The translations under genes were made by a program, and so were the position numbers. Positions 1-10,200 of a DNA stretch of 64,000 bases are shown piece after piece; position 1 is the first letter of the stretch, and every line of letters starts with the position of its first letter. This stretch comes from Mycobacterium sp. AZCC_0083. Its GTDB lineage: Bacteria; Actinomycetota; Actinomycetes; Mycobacteriales; Mycobacteriaceae. The stretch is taken from NCBI RefSeq assembly GCF_014202335.1, contig NZ_JACHGP010000014.1, forward strand, positions 62,001 through 126,000, read 5' to 3'. The notes beneath the pieces are model-generated. The model was not told where the DNA came from. It was given only the letters and a program-made list of their open reading frames with translations, and did no database searches.

Positions 1-1121
1 AAGATCGAGTCGGGGTTGTCGGTCCGCCACCGCACCGGCTCGTACGGGATGCCGAGTTCCCGGAAGATCTCGTCGAAGAAGTCGTCGGACAGCAGCAGCT
101 GGTGGATGGTGCGCAGGAAGTCGCCAGACTCCGCGCCCTGGATGATGCGATGGTCGTAGGTCGACGTGAGCGTGATCAGCTTGCCGAGGCCCATCTCGGC
201 GATCCGCTCCTCGCTGGCCCCCTGGAACTCGGCCGGGTACTCCATGGCGCCCGCGCCGACGATCGCGCCCTGGCCGCTCATGAGGCGTGGCACCGAGTGC
301 ACGGTGCCGATGGTGCCGGGGTTGGTCAGCGAGATCGTGACGCCTGCGAAGTCCTCTGCCGTCAGCTTGCCGTCGCGCGCCCGCCGCACGATGTCTTCGT
401 AGGCGGCGATGAACTGGCCGAAACGCATTGTGTCGCAACGCTTGATGGCGGCGACGACGAGCTGGCGCTTGCCGTCCTTGCCCTGAAGGTCGATGGCCAG
501 CCCGAGGTTGGTGTGAGCCGGTGTGACCACGTTCGGCTTGCCGTCCAGCTCGGCGAAGTGGCGGTTCAGGTTGGGGAACTTCTTGACCGCCTGCACGATC
601 GCGTAGCCCAGCAGATGGGTGAACGAGATCTTGCCGCCGCGGGTGCGCTTGAGGTGATTGTTGATGACGACGCGGTTGTCGACCATCAGCTTCGCCGGAA
701 TGGCACGCACGCTGGTGGCCGTCGGCACGTCCAGCGAGGCGTTCATGTTCTTGACGACGGCCGCGGCGGCGCCGCGCAGCACGGCCACCTCGTCGCCCTC
801 GGCGGGTGTCACAGCTGGCGTTTTGGCCTTGTCGGGCTCGGCCTTGGCAGGCTCGGGCGCCGGCTTGGCTGGCGCGGATGCTGCAGGCGTCGCTGCCTTG
901 GGTGCGGGCGGCGCCGCTGCCGGGGCCGGGGGAGGCGTCGACGGTGCGGACGGCTGTCCGTTGCCGTTCGAAGCCGTTGCGTCCGTAGTCGGTTCGGGGG
1001 AGTAGTCGACGAGGAACTCGTGCCAACTCGGATCAACCGACGAGGGATCCTCGCGGAACTTGCGGTACATCTCCTCGACCAGCCACTCGTTCTGTCCGAA
1101 TGGTGAAGGTGAACTGCTCAC
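1..1121 (-). CDS. kgd: Multifunctional 2-oxoglutarate metabolism enzyme Kgd (SucA), N-terminal part
   Basis: The visible 373 codons are the N-terminal part of the fused 2-oxoglutarate decarboxylase/dehydrogenase of the TCA cycle; the rest lies beyond the window edge. It starts at GTG 1121 with the typical mycobacterial opening (SPFGQNEWLVEEMYRKF), then a Pro/Ala-rich linker of about residues 42-100, then the E2-like succinyltransferase domain (LRGAAAAVVKNMNASL, GRISFTHLLGY-type motif, SLTNPGTIGTVHSVPRLM). The E2 catalytic box normally HxxxDG reads HRIIQG here, so Asp is replaced by Gln, as I recall for other mycobacterial Kgd proteins. The next gene on this strand, at 1296-2057, matches the neighbour of sucA in M. 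tuberculosis (Rv1249c). Family assignment is very secure. Confidence 0.96.
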   Translation of the reverse strand, partial: MSSSPSPFGQNEWLVEEMYRKFREDPSSVDPSWHEFLVDYSPEPTTDATASNGNGQPSAPSTPPPAPAAAPPAPKAATPAASAPAKPAPEPAKAEPDKAKTPAVTPAEGDEVAVLRGAAAAVVKNMNASLDVPTATSVRAIPAKLMVDNRVVINNHLKRTRGGKISFTHLLGYAIVQAVKKFPNLNRHFAELDGKPNVVTPAHTNLGLAIDLQGKDGKRQLVVAAIKRCDTMRFGQFIAAYEDIVRRARDGKLTAEDFAGVTISLTNPGTIGTVHSVPRLMSGQGAIVGAGAMEYPAEFQGASEERIAEMGLGKLITLTSTYDHRIIQGAESGDFLRTIHQLLLSDDFFDEIFRELGIPYEPVRWRTDNPDSI

Positions 1122-1295
1122 GGCAGCTACTCGCCTCGTTTCCTTCTGCCCCGGCGAGCGTGGTGTTCGCTCGCTGACTTCTTCTTTGCGGTTATCCCGC
1201 ACGCTTGCCGAATAAAGGCTATCCCTCGCGACCGGAGCAGACCACGGCAACGGGCTTGTGATCCTTGTGTTCGCCGTAACAGGCTCCAGAGCGGG

Positions 1296-2057
1296 CTACT
1301 GCTGCGGCTGCGGCGCCACGGGAAGCACGTGCAACGTCGACGGCCAGCGCGGCGGCGGGTTGCCGAACGCCTGCCGGGAGTTGGCGATGATCTTGCGGCC
1401 CATCATCCGGTTGCCGACACCGCCGACGACGGCGCCGATCCCCACGGGCAGCAGCTTGCCGAACGCGATCGCGCCTCGTTTGAGGGTATAGCGCTTGACG
1501 AAGTACTTCAGCAGCCGCGAGTTGAGCTGGGACACGGCGGGCAACGGCAGCGATGCCGCGCCGTCGGAGATCCACGCACCGCTGGTGCGGCCCGGCCCGA
1601 TCAGGTCGGCGACGGCGTGCTTGCCGTCATCGCCGACCAGCACGGCAAGCACCAGTGCGCGGCGGCGCTCCCTGTGGTCGGCGGGGATGCCGTAGACCTC
1701 GGCGGTGGCGAGCACGAAAACGGCCGTTGCCTCGAGGAACACCACCGTCTCGCCGGCCACCGCGGACAGCGCAACGAGCGTGCCGATACCGGGGAAGGCG
1801 GCAGCGGAGCCGACGGCGGCGCCGCTGGCCATCACCGCGGCCAGGTAGTGCTTCTCGAGCTTGCCGACGATCTCGGCAGGCGTCGCTTCCGGATCGTGCT
1901 CACGAAGTCGTTCGACGTAGGCCTTGACGGCGGGGCCCTGCACGCGCGCCCCGCGCTCGATGATTTGCGACAGCGCCCGGGCAGCCACGCTCGGGTGGTC
2001 GTCCGAATCCTTGCCGACCGCTGGAACTCGGCTCTTGGTGCTGGAACGAGCGCTCAT
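1296..2057 (-). CDS. Putative membrane protein (Rv1249c-like)
   Basis: A 253-residue protein with a hydrophilic N-terminus, a long hydrophobic stretch at about residues 75-120 (Gly/Ala/Val-rich, probably two membrane passes) and a second glycine-rich hydrophobic hairpin near residues 200-220. An AGGAAGG ribosome site lies 7 bases before ATG 2057. Position between kgd and an MFS gene matches Rv1249c of M. tuberculosis, annotated there as a possible membrane protein. The glycine-rich hydrophobic pattern recalls EcsC-like proteins, but I cannot establish that. No catalytic motif is visible, so function is unknown. Confidence 0.8.
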   Translation of the reverse strand: MSARSSTKSRVPAVGKDSDDHPSVAARALSQIIERGARVQGPAVKAYVERLREHDPEATPAEIVGKLEKHYLAAVMASGAAVGSAAAFPGIGTLVALSAVAGETVVFLEATAVFVLATAEVYGIPADHRERRRALVLAVLVGDDGKHAVADLIGPGRTSGAWISDGAASLPLPAVSQLNSRLLKYFVKRYTLKRGAIAFGKLLPVGIGAVVGGVGNRMMGRKIIANSRQAFGNPPPRWPSTLHVLPVAPQPQQ

Positions 2058-2142
2058 TCGTTGGGCCTTCCTGTGGCGTACCTGCTGATTGCCAGGCTAC
2101 TTGGTTGCACAACGATCGACGGTGGCCCCGGGGTGCCCCGCG

Positions 2143-2156
2143 GTGACGGCGGTCAC
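2143..2156. promoter_or_regulatory. CRP-like palindrome GTGA-N6-TCAC
   Basis: GTGACGGCGGTCAC fits the core of the mycobacterial CRP (Rv3676) consensus TGTGA-N6-TCACA at 8 of 10 positions. It lies between the divergent membrane-protein gene (start 2057) and the MFS gene (start about 2259). An 8-base core is expected about once by chance in a window this size, so the call is tentative. Confidence 0.35.
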
Positions 2157-2258
2157 GTTCAGTAGCTCTCACGGCTCTCGGGAAGAAAATATTGATACGC
2201 GGTGCTAATCATTTTCATGGCATCATCGCCCAACGTGGACCTCAGGAGCGCCGAAACC

Positions 2259-3500
2259 GTGGCAGTAGATACGCGCCCCTCACCAAGTAGGACCCGGATG
2301 ATCGTCGTGCTGGGTCTGCTGGTCGCGTTGGGGCCGCTGACGATCGACATGTACCTGCCCGCACTTCCACGCATCGCCGACGAGCTGTCGGTGTCGTCGT
2401 CGGTGGCTCAGCTGACGTTGACCGGCACGTTGGCTGGGCTGGCCCTTGGGCAGCTGATAGTCGGTCCGCTGTCGGATTCGTTGGGACGCCGCCGTCCGCT
2501 GATGGCGGGAATCGTGCTGCACATGCTCGCCTCGGTGATGTGCCTCATTGCGCCGAACATCGTCGTGCTCGGCGTGGCCAGGAGCCTGCAGGGCGTGGGT
2601 GCGGCCGCCGCGATGGTGGTGGCCATCGCGATCGTCGGCGACCTGTTCACCGATACGGCGGCGGCCACCGTGATGTCGCGGCTGATGCTCGTTCTCGGGG
2701 TGGCACCGGTGGTGGCACCGTCGCTGGGCGCGGCAGTGCTTCTGAAGGCGTCCTGGCACTGGGTGTTCGCCGTGCTGGTGGTGCTGGCAGGCCTACTGCT
2801 GCTGCTCGCCGTGCTGGCGCTGCCGGAGACGCTGCCCAAGTCGCATCGCAGGCCGCTGAAGGTGAAGGGCATCCTCGCCACCTACGGCAGCCTGTTCCGC
2901 GACAAGCGGTTCGTCGTCCTGGTGCTGGTCGCCGCGCTTGGCATGTCGGGCCTGTTCGCCTACATCGCGGGCGCATCGTTCGTGCTGCAGGGCCGCTACG
3001 GCCTTGATCAGCAGGAGTTTGCGTTGGTCTTCGGCGCAGGCGCGGTGGCGCTGATCGGCACTACGCAGCTCAACGTGGTCCTGCTGCGACGGTTCAGCCC
3101 GGCGACCATCGTGGTGTGGGCGCTCACGGCCTCCGCGTTGCTCGGGGCCACGTTCGTCGGACTCGCCGCGGCAGGTGTTGGCGGGCTGGCCGCGTTCGTG
3201 GTGCCGGTGTGGGCGATCCTGGCGGCAATGGGCCTGGTGATTCCCAATGCGCCCGCCCTTGCGCTGTCGCGGCACAAGGAGGCCGCCGGAACGTCGGCGG
3301 CGTTGCTGGGTGCCGGGCAGTTCGGCCTCGGTGCCGCGGTGGCGCCGCTGGTCGGCGTGCTGGGCAACGACGAGTTGGCCCTTGCCGTGGTGATGACGGT
3401 GGGTGTCGTGGTTGCACTGTTGGCGCTGCTCGCGGTCGGTGTGCGCGATCCAGGCGACGACGATGCCGTCGCGGTGGGGATGGTCGCCGACCCTGCGTGA
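2259..3500 (+). CDS. Bcr/CflA-type MFS multidrug exporter
   Basis: About 413 residues with 12 predicted membrane segments. The first carries the Bcr/CflA hallmark GPLTIDMYLPALPRIADEL, and the loop after helix 2 has the MFS motif A form GPLSDSLGRRRP. Such proteins export drugs by proton antiport at the inner membrane. Two in-frame starts exist upstream (GTG 2202, ATG 2217), but GTG 2259 has an AGGAG at 2244-2248, 10 bases before it, and places the first helix close to the N-terminus, so I use it. It is transcribed alone, divergent from the Rv1249c-like gene. I do not recall an equivalent at this place in M. tuberculosis, so it is probably an insertion in the conserved order. Substrate cannot be read from sequence. 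Confidence 0.9.
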   Translation: MAVDTRPSPSRTRMIVVLGLLVALGPLTIDMYLPALPRIADELSVSSSVAQLTLTGTLAGLALGQLIVGPLSDSLGRRRPLMAGIVLHMLASVMCLIAPNIVVLGVARSLQGVGAAAAMVVAIAIVGDLFTDTAAATVMSRLMLVLGVAPVVAPSLGAAVLLKASWHWVFAVLVVLAGLLLLLAVLALPETLPKSHRRPLKVKGILATYGSLFRDKRFVVLVLVAALGMSGLFAYIAGASFVLQGRYGLDQQEFALVFGAGAVALIGTTQLNVVLLRRFSPATIVVWALTASALLGATFVGLAAAGVGGLAAFVVPVWAILAAMGLVIPNAPALALSRHKEAAGTSAALLGAGQFGLGAAVAPLVGVLGNDELALAVVMTVGVVVALLALLAVGVRDPGDDDAVAVGMVADPA

Positions 3501-3506
3501 CGGTGA

Positions 3507-3529
3507 CTGGGGCGAGCGAAGCGACTGGG
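3507..3529 (+). repeat. Short GCGAGCGAAGCGAC repeat, copy 1
   Basis: CTGGGGCGAGCGAAGCGACT followed by GGG lies just after the MFS stop codon at 3500. The same core GGGCGAGCGAAGCGAC recurs at 3707 and 15686, with degenerate copies at 16555 (opposite strand) and 26310. Copies 1 and 2 start exactly 200 bases apart. Confidence 0.75.
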
Positions 3530-3706
3530 CATTGAACTTGTCGGGATTCGGGTCGGTCCGTAGCGTCGGCTAGACACCTTCGTTTCGCATGGCCGAGTGG
3601 ATATTGCAGACAGTGCTTCCCCAACTGGTTCCTCCGCACGCGGCCCGGATCGCCACGGCGCGGGTCGTGCTGGGTCGCGCGCCGACCCGGGTGCGGTGAT
3701 GACCTC

Positions 3707-3727
3707 GGGGCGAGCGAAGCGACGGGG
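3707..3727 (+). repeat. Short GCGAGCGAAGCGAC repeat, copy 2
   Basis: GGGGCGAGCGAAGCGACGGG G lies immediately upstream of ATG 3729 of the next MFS gene. Its presence here argues that the reading frame extension upstream of 3729 is not coding. Confidence 0.75.
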
Positions 3728-3728
3728 A

Positions 3729-5846
3729 ATGGTTGCGCCCGGCGCGTTGGGCCCACCGGTCCATCCGAACGCCGCGGCGCCCGATCCGTGGAACGCGTTG
3801 TGGGCCCTTCTGGTCGGTTTCTTCATGATCCTGGTCGACGCCACGATCGTGTCGGTGGCCAATCCGTCGATCATGGATCACCTCGACGCCGACTTCGACG
3901 CGGTGATCTGGGTGACCAGCGCCTACCTGCTGGCCTATGCGGTGCCGCTGCTGCTGGCTGGCAGGCTCGGTGACCGGTTCGGGCCGAAGAACCTCTACAT
4001 CGTCGGGCTGGCCGTGTTCACCGCCGCCTCGCTGTGGTGTGGCCTGTCGGGCAGCATCGAGATGCTCATCGCGGCACGCGTCGTGCAGGGTGTCGGCGCG
4101 GCGCTGCTCACCCCACAGACGCTGTCGACGATCACCCGGATCTTCCCGCCAGAACGCCGCGGCGTCGCGCTGAGCGTCTGGGGCGCCACCGCAGGCGTGG
4201 CGACCCTCGTCGGACCGCTGGCAGGCGGCGTCCTGGTCGACGCGCTTGGCTGGCAGTGGATCTTCATCGTGAACGTGCCGATCGGCATCGTTGGCATCGC
4301 GCTGGCCTACTTCCTGGTTCCCGTCCTGCCCACCGAGAAGCACAGCTTCGACGTCATCGGGGTGGTGCTGTCCGGCGTCGGGATGTTCCTAGTGGTGTTC
4401 GCGCTGCAGGAGGGCCAGTCACACGATTGGGCGCTGTGGATCTGGGGCATGATCGCCGCAGGCGTGGCGTGCACAGGGGGCTTCATCTACTGGCAGGCAG
4501 TCAATCCCCGCGAGCCCCTCATTCCGCTGAACATCTTCCGCGACAACGACTTCAGCCTCTCCAACGTCGGCATTGCGGTGATCGGCTTCGCGGTGACGGC
4601 GATGGTGGTGCCCGTCATGTTCTACGCGCAGGCGGTGTGCGGGTTGACGCCGACCCGGGCCGCACTGTTGATGGCGCCGATGGCGGTCGCGACGGGTCTG
4701 CTGGCTCCGTTCGTCGGCAAGCTCGTCGACCGCGAGCATCCGACGCCGATCGTCGGGTTCGGCTTCTCGCTGCTTGCGATCGCGCTGACCTGGCTGTCGA
4801 TCGAGATGACGCCGACGACGCCGATCTGGCGGCTGGTGCTGCCGTTCATCGCGATGGGCATCGGGATGGCCTTCATCTGGTCGCCGCTGGCCGCCACCGC
4901 CACCCGCCACCTTCCGGCCGCACTCGCTGGCGCAGGTTCGGGCGTCTACAACGCCACCCGGCAGGTCGGCGGCGTGCTGGGCAGCGCCAGCATGGCCGCG
5001 TTCATGACGTCGCGGATCAGCGCCGAGATGCCCGGCGGTGGCGAGCGACCCGGTGCCGAGGGATCGGTCACCAAGCTGCCCCCGTACCTGCACGAGCCCT
5101 TCTCGGCCGCTCTGTCGCAGGCGCTGCTGCTACCCGCGTTCGTCGCGTTGTTCGGCGTCGTCGCCGCGGTGTTCCTGCGCGGGTTCGGCGAAGGCCCGCC
5201 CCGCGTGCAGGATCGGGCCGACGACGGCCCCGACGAACTCGAGTCGTTCACCGCAGCGCTTCGGGTTCCGTTCCGGGCCGCGCGTGCCCGTTCCCGGGTC
5301 GATACGCTGCCGCCCGACTACTTCCCCGACGACGACGACTACGTCGAGTACACGATCGACTGGGACGAACCGCGTCCCGCGACGAGCCACCCCGTTGTAC
5401 CCAGAGTGGCAGAAGCGGTGGCCCCCATTCCTTCGCCGCCCGTCGCCGAGGTGATCCCCGCCGACGAGAGCGACACCGAAGTTCTGCACGTGCACGTCGA
5501 GCATCCGCTGCACGCGCCCGCCGACACGTGGCACGGCGGTCCCGTCGAGACCTGGCACAGCCTGCTGGACGACGAGCCCGGCGAGGCGCCCGTCGAGCCG
5601 GAGGATGCGCCGTGGCGGAGCATCCTCGACGATCTGCTCGACGGCAGGCCCGCGGCGCCCCAGCCGGTCTCCGAGCCGGCCCCCGAGCCGATCGGATTCG
5701 CCCACAACGGTTTTCACGTCGACCACGACCAGCACTTCCAGGTACCGCCGCCGGTGCCCGAGCCAAGCCGCGGCGGCAGGCACGCCCGCGGCAGTGACGA
5801 CGACGCGGGCACCTACGGCAAGCACTCGATGCGGTTCCGCGACTGA
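3729..5846 (+). CDS. DHA2-family MFS drug transporter with long acidic tail (Rv1250-like)
   Basis: About 705 residues. Residues 20-500 form a 14-helix DHA2/EmrB-type proton antiporter: motif A GRLGDRFGPKNLY after helix 2 and the motif C-like region GATAGVATLVGPLAGGVLVDALGWQWIFIVN (split here as GPLAGGVLVDALGWQW plus flanks). The last roughly 190 residues are a Pro/Asp/Glu-rich, probably disordered cytoplasmic tail (PDYFPDDDDYVEYTIDWDE) that ends with a basic stretch. As I recall, Rv1250 is shorter (about 580 residues), so the tail looks extended. The frame is open upstream to 3597, but that part contains the intergenic repeat and no transporter-like sequence; ATG 3699 is the main alternative start. 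It converges on the oxidoreductase gene, with only one base between the stops. Confidence 0.9.
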   Translation: MVAPGALGPPVHPNAAAPDPWNALWALLVGFFMILVDATIVSVANPSIMDHLDADFDAVIWVTSAYLLAYAVPLLLAGRLGDRFGPKNLYIVGLAVFTAASLWCGLSGSIEMLIAARVVQGVGAALLTPQTLSTITRIFPPERRGVALSVWGATAGVATLVGPLAGGVLVDALGWQWIFIVNVPIGIVGIALAYFLVPVLPTEKHSFDVIGVVLSGVGMFLVVFALQEGQSHDWALWIWGMIAAGVACTGGFIYWQAVNPREPLIPLNIFRDNDFSLSNVGIAVIGFAVTAMVVPVMFYAQAVCGLTPTRAALLMAPMAVATGLLAPFVGKLVDREHPTPIVGFGFSLLAIALTWLSIEMTPTTPIWRLVLPFIAMGIGMAFIWSPLAATATRHLPAALAGAGSGVYNATRQVGGVLGSASMAAFMTSRISAEMPGGGERPGAEGSVTKLPPYLHEPFSAALSQALLLPAFVALFGVVAAVFLRGFGEGPPRVQDRADDGPDELESFTAALRVPFRAARARSRVDTLPPDYFPDDDDYVEYTIDWDEPRPATSHPVVPRVAEAVAPIPSPPVAEVIPADESDTEVLHVHVEHPLHAPADTWHGGPVETWHSLLDDEPGEAPVEPEDAPWRSILDDLLDGRPAAPQPVSEPAPEPIGFAHNGFHVDHDQHFQVPPPVPEPSRGGRHARGSDDDAGTYGKHSMRFRD

Positions 5847-5847
5847 G

Positions 5848-7206
5848 TCAGCCGAACAGCACCGCGGGGTTGAGGTAGCCGCCAGGATCGAACGCCGCCT
5901 TCACGGCGCGCATCGCGGCGATGTCGGCATCCGTGCGGGACATCGACAGGTAGTCGCGCTTGCGGCTGCCGACGCCGTGCTCGGAGCTGACGTTGCCGGA
6001 GAAGGTCGCGATCAGCGCCATCATCGCCGAGTACAGCGCCTTCTCGCGGTCACCTTCGAGCGTGCAGCGCACCAGGTTCAGGTGCAGATTTCCCTCACCA
6101 ATGTGACCGAACAACACCGGGATCGCGTCCGGCGCGTGCTCGGCGACGAGTTCGGTGGCTGCCGCCGCGAAGCCCTCGATCCTCGCCAGCGGAAGGGAGA
6201 CGTCGAACTTCAGCGGCGGGCCATAGCGGCCGAGCACCTCCGCCACCGCCTCGCGCACCTGCCAGAGACGCTGCGCAGCGTTGACGTCGATGCCGACTGC
6301 GGGCTCGCCTGCCATGTCGGCGTGCTCGAGCGCGTCGGCCAGCCGCTCGGTCTGGTCGGTGTCGCCCGCCAACTCGATCAGCAGCTGCCATGCGCCTTCG
6401 ACCGGCGCGTTGATGCCAAGGTGCTCTGCGGTCAACGCGCTGGCCCGCGCGTCGATCAGCTCGAGGGCGGCGATGCCGTCGGCGTCGCGGAACTCGCGGC
6501 CCACTTCGATCAGCGGGCCGAGGTCGGCGAACCCGGCGACGGCGGTGACCCGATGGACGGGGGAGGGATGCAGCCGCAGATCGAGTCCGGTGATCACGCC
6601 GAGCGTGCCCTCGGCACCGACGAACAGCGCCGCCAGGTCGTAGCCGGTGTTGTCTCTGCGGACCTCGCTGTGCCTGCGGACCAGCGAGCCGTCCGGCAGT
6701 GCGACGTCCAGCCCGAGCACTTGTTCGCCCATGTTGCCGTAGCGCACGGTCCGCAGGCCGCCTGCGTTGGTCGACGCCATGCCGCCGACCGTCGCTGAAT
6801 CCCTTGCCGCCAGGTCGACGCCGAACACCAGGCCCGCGGCGGTCGCCGCGCGTTGCACCGCGGCTAGCGTGGCCCCGGCACCAACGTGCACGCGGCGCTC
6901 GACGGTGTCGACCTCGCCGATGCCCGCGAGCCGTTCTGTGGACAGCAGCACGTCGTCGTGTTCGGGCACCGTGCCCGCCACCAGCGACGTCCGGCCACCC
7001 TGCACCGTCACGTAGACGCCGGCGTCACGGCAGACCCGCAAGACCGCGGCGACGTCCTCGTCGGAGCCGGGCCGCACCAGTGCGCCCGCGTGGCCCCGGT
7101 AGCGGCCGGTGTGGTCGACGCTGCGGCCGTCGAGCACGTCGGGGTCGGTGCTGACGTGGCTGGCTCCGACGATCGCCGCGAGCCGGTCGGTCAGGGTGGG
7201 AGTCAC
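5848..7206 (-). CDS. FAD-binding oxidoreductase, glycolate/D-lactate oxidase type (Rv1257c-like)
   Basis: A 452-residue PCMH/VAO-family flavoprotein. The N-terminal FAD domain shows VTVQGGRTSLVAGTV and SATVGGMASTNAGG, then LFVGAEGTLGVIT; the C-terminal cap ends with FGHIGEGNLHLNLV and SSEHGVGSRKRDYL, typical of GlcD/D-LDH/2-hydroxyglutarate dehydrogenase. It should oxidise a D-2-hydroxyacid; the exact substrate is open. GTG 7206 overlaps the stop of the upstream helicase gene as GTGA, so the two are translationally coupled. In M. tuberculosis, as I recall, Rv1257c sits elsewhere in this neighbourhood, next to tap, so this arrangement is a local rearrangement. A second, distinct member of the family is encoded at 24103-25470. 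Confidence 0.92.
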   Translation of the reverse strand: MTPTLTDRLAAIVGASHVSTDPDVLDGRSVDHTGRYRGHAGALVRPGSDEDVAAVLRVCRDAGVYVTVQGGRTSLVAGTVPEHDDVLLSTERLAGIGEVDTVERRVHVGAGATLAAVQRAATAAGLVFGVDLAARDSATVGGMASTNAGGLRTVRYGNMGEQVLGLDVALPDGSLVRRHSEVRRDNTGYDLAALFVGAEGTLGVITGLDLRLHPSPVHRVTAVAGFADLGPLIEVGREFRDADGIAALELIDARASALTAEHLGINAPVEGAWQLLIELAGDTDQTERLADALEHADMAGEPAVGIDVNAAQRLWQVREAVAEVLGRYGPPLKFDVSLPLARIEGFAAAATELVAEHAPDAIPVLFGHIGEGNLHLNLVRCTLEGDREKALYSAMMALIATFSGNVSSEHGVGSRKRDYLSMSRTDADIAAMRAVKAAFDPGGYLNPAVLFG

Positions 7207-10200
7207 TCCGTCGGTGTATCACACGAGGGCGTGAGCGCCAGGAACGCACCGAGGTCGATCAGGCCCTGCGGCGTCGACGGCAGGTACTCGGTCAGCAGCG
7301 TCGAGCGCACGATCACCGCCGCGTACTTGGCTCTGCTTACGGCGACGTTGAGCCGGTTTCGGTTGAGCAGGAACGAGATTCCGCGTGGCACGTCGTCCGC
7401 CGATGAGGCCGTCATCGAGACGAACACGACGGCCGCCTGCCTGCCCTGAAACTTGTCGACGGTACCCACCTCGACGTCTGGCAGATCGGCGGCGTCGAGC
7501 CTGTGCCGCAGCGTCACCACCTGTGCGTTGTACGGCGTGACGACCAGGACGTCCTTCTGCTCCAACGGCCGGGTGCCCGCCTCGTCGGTCCACGGGGTGC
7601 CGAGCAGGCGGCCGATCTCCGCGACGATCGCGTCAGCCTCCTCGGGGCTGTCGGTCGAGTTGCCGTCGTGGTCGACGCTCAGCACGCTCACGCCCGGCGT
7701 CACGCCTTCCAACCGGCGGGCGGCGCTGACGTCCTCGCGGGAGTGCAGCTGCCCGTCGTAGGACAGCCGGGACACCGGGCCGCACACCGCGGGGTGCATG
7801 CGGTAGGACAGGTCGAGGAAGTAGCCGCGGTCGGCAGGCAGGATGTGGTGGTTCTCCACCAGCCAGCCGAGGGCGGACTCGTTCACCGGCTCCGGGTGGG
7901 TGCCCTGACTGACCTGAGGCAGCTGCTGCGGGTCGCCGAGCAGCATTAGATTCCTGGCCGAGGGCGCCACTGCGATGGTGTTGGCCAGGCTGAATTGACC
8001 GGCCTCCTCGACGACCAGCAGATCCAGGCTCGTGCGCGGAATCTTGTTGTCGTTGGCGAAGTCCCACGCCGTCCCGCCGACGACGCAGCCGTCGTGCCCG
8101 GCGATGAAGCCGGCGAACTCCGGGTTGGTGATCTCGGTCCAGCCCCGGCATTCGGAGTTGAGCTTCTTGGCCACCAGCGCCCCGTCCACGCCTGCGCGGA
8201 TGACGTCGGCGAACAGGTTCTCGACCACCGCGTGCGACTGTGCGACCACTCCGACTCGCCACCCGTGCGCGTTGACGAGGCGTTCGATGACCTTGGCCGT
8301 GGTGAACGTCTTGCCGGTGCCGGGCGGCCCGTGCACCGCGAGGTAGGACGAGTCGAGGTCGAGGAGTGCCTTTTTAATGTCATCAGCGATGGCGCCATCG
8401 CGTCCGTCGCCGCGGGGGAGCGGATCACCAGTGACCGTGCGGGGCGCGCGGCGTAGCAGGACGTCGGTGACGGCGTCGGGCGGCAGCGCGGGCAGTCCGG
8501 CCGCGACGACGGCAGCTGTGGTCGCGATGGACTCCTGCAGCGGCTTGGTGTTGATCGGCGGGCCAGGTGTCAGGGCGAACGGCAACTGCTCGAACACGTC
8601 GCCGTCCTTGGGTTGGCGCTCGCAGACGAGGACCACGGTAGGCGCTTCGGGATTGTCACACTCAAGCACCGTCACCGAGCCGAACGCCCGCCGGTCGGGG
8701 TCGTCGGCAAGGCCGGCGGGCGCGGGCGGGTCATACAGCGCGTACATCTCCCGGTCGAGGTCGCCGTTCGCGAGTTCACCGGTCAGTCGCACATGCCGCT
8801 GCGGCTTTCGTGCCCTTGGCGGTTGGTGCCAGTCGGCGACGATCTCGGTCCGGTCGGCGATGAAGACGTCGCTGTTGTCGGCCCATTCGTCGACGGGATT
8901 GTTGACTCGGTCGAAGTGGGCCCACCAGAACGGCTTGTCCTCGCGCCGGTGAAACCCGCGCGCTGCCGCGACCATCGCCACGGCGGTCTGCTCGGCGGTG
9001 CGTTCCTCGATGCCGTCGCCTGCAAACTTGAGCAGTCGGCGTTCGAGTTCGTCCGCGGGTTCGGCTTCCCCGCGCTCGGCCACTGGCAGCGGGCCGCGCG
9101 GCGGGACCCCTGACTCGATGGCGCGCGCCATCAACCAGTCGCGCAGCCGACGCGTCGACCGGCAGTCGTAGCGGTTGTAGTCCTCGATCTCCTTGAGCAC
9201 GATCGCCGCGTCGTCGGCACTTCCCGCGTCGCGCAGTTCGCAGAACCGGGCGTACTGCGTGATCGAGTCGGTTGCCGTGGTGACCTCGCCACTACGCAGC
9301 TCGTTGCCCATGTAGAGCGGTTCGAGGTACTTGATGCTGTAGCTCTCGGTACCGACCTGAATGCTCTTGCGTACCAACGGGTACAGGTCGACGAGGACAC
9401 CGTTGCGCAGCATCTCGTCGACATCGTGCTCGCCGACTCCGTAGCGGCCCGCCAGCCGTAGCAGCGTGCTCTTCTCATATGCCGCGTAGTGGTAGACGTG
9501 CATGTCCGGATAGCGCTTGCGCCGCTTGCGCACCATGGCGAGGAAGTCGACGAGGGCCTGCCGCTCACTGGCCCGGTCGTGCGCCCAGTACGGGGTGAAC
9601 TCGTCGGTGGTGGTGAGCACGCCCCACAGGTACTCCAGACCCCACTCGCGGCCGTCGACCGTCCACAACGGGTCGCCCTCGAAGTCGAAGAACAGATCGC
9701 CCTTGTTCGCGTCCGGCAGCACCATCAGCGGCTGGGCGTCGAGCACTTCGTAGGGCGGCTTGCCGTCCACCCGGTCGGCGACCTGAAGACGGGCCTGCGC
9801 GGTGAGCGTCTTCACTGTGCGCGCGGACAGTTCAGGAACCGGGCCGACGTGGCCGGCCAGGTCGTGCAGCGTGCTGACCCCCGCGTCGATGAGTCGTGCG
9901 CGCTGGCTGACCCGCATGCCTGCGACCAGTAGCAGGTCGTCGTGCTCGCGGACCCGCACGTCGCACTCGGGGCAACGGAAGCAGGCCCGCACCTGCTGGT
10001 CGTCCCACGACACTGCGGCCCCGCCGGCGAGATGGCCGTCCAGCAGCCGCTGCAGCGCGGCCCGCCGCGGCAGGTAGACCGGGAGCAGCTCGTCGACCCG
10101 ATAACTCGCGACCACCCCGTCACCGAGGACGAGTTCCACCTCGTCGGCCACCGGTACGCCGTGCCTGGCGAGGGTGTCGGCGTAGGCGGCGAGTTGCAGC

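Noticed and set aside
3597..3728. Long N-terminal extension of the second MFS protein
   Set aside because: The segment contains the intergenic repeat and no transporter-like residues; ATG 3729 fits the first helix.
4034..5797. A 587-codon open frame overlapping the second MFS gene
   Set aside because: Arg/Ala/Gly-only composition in the +1 frame of a clear transporter; a GC-rich shadow.
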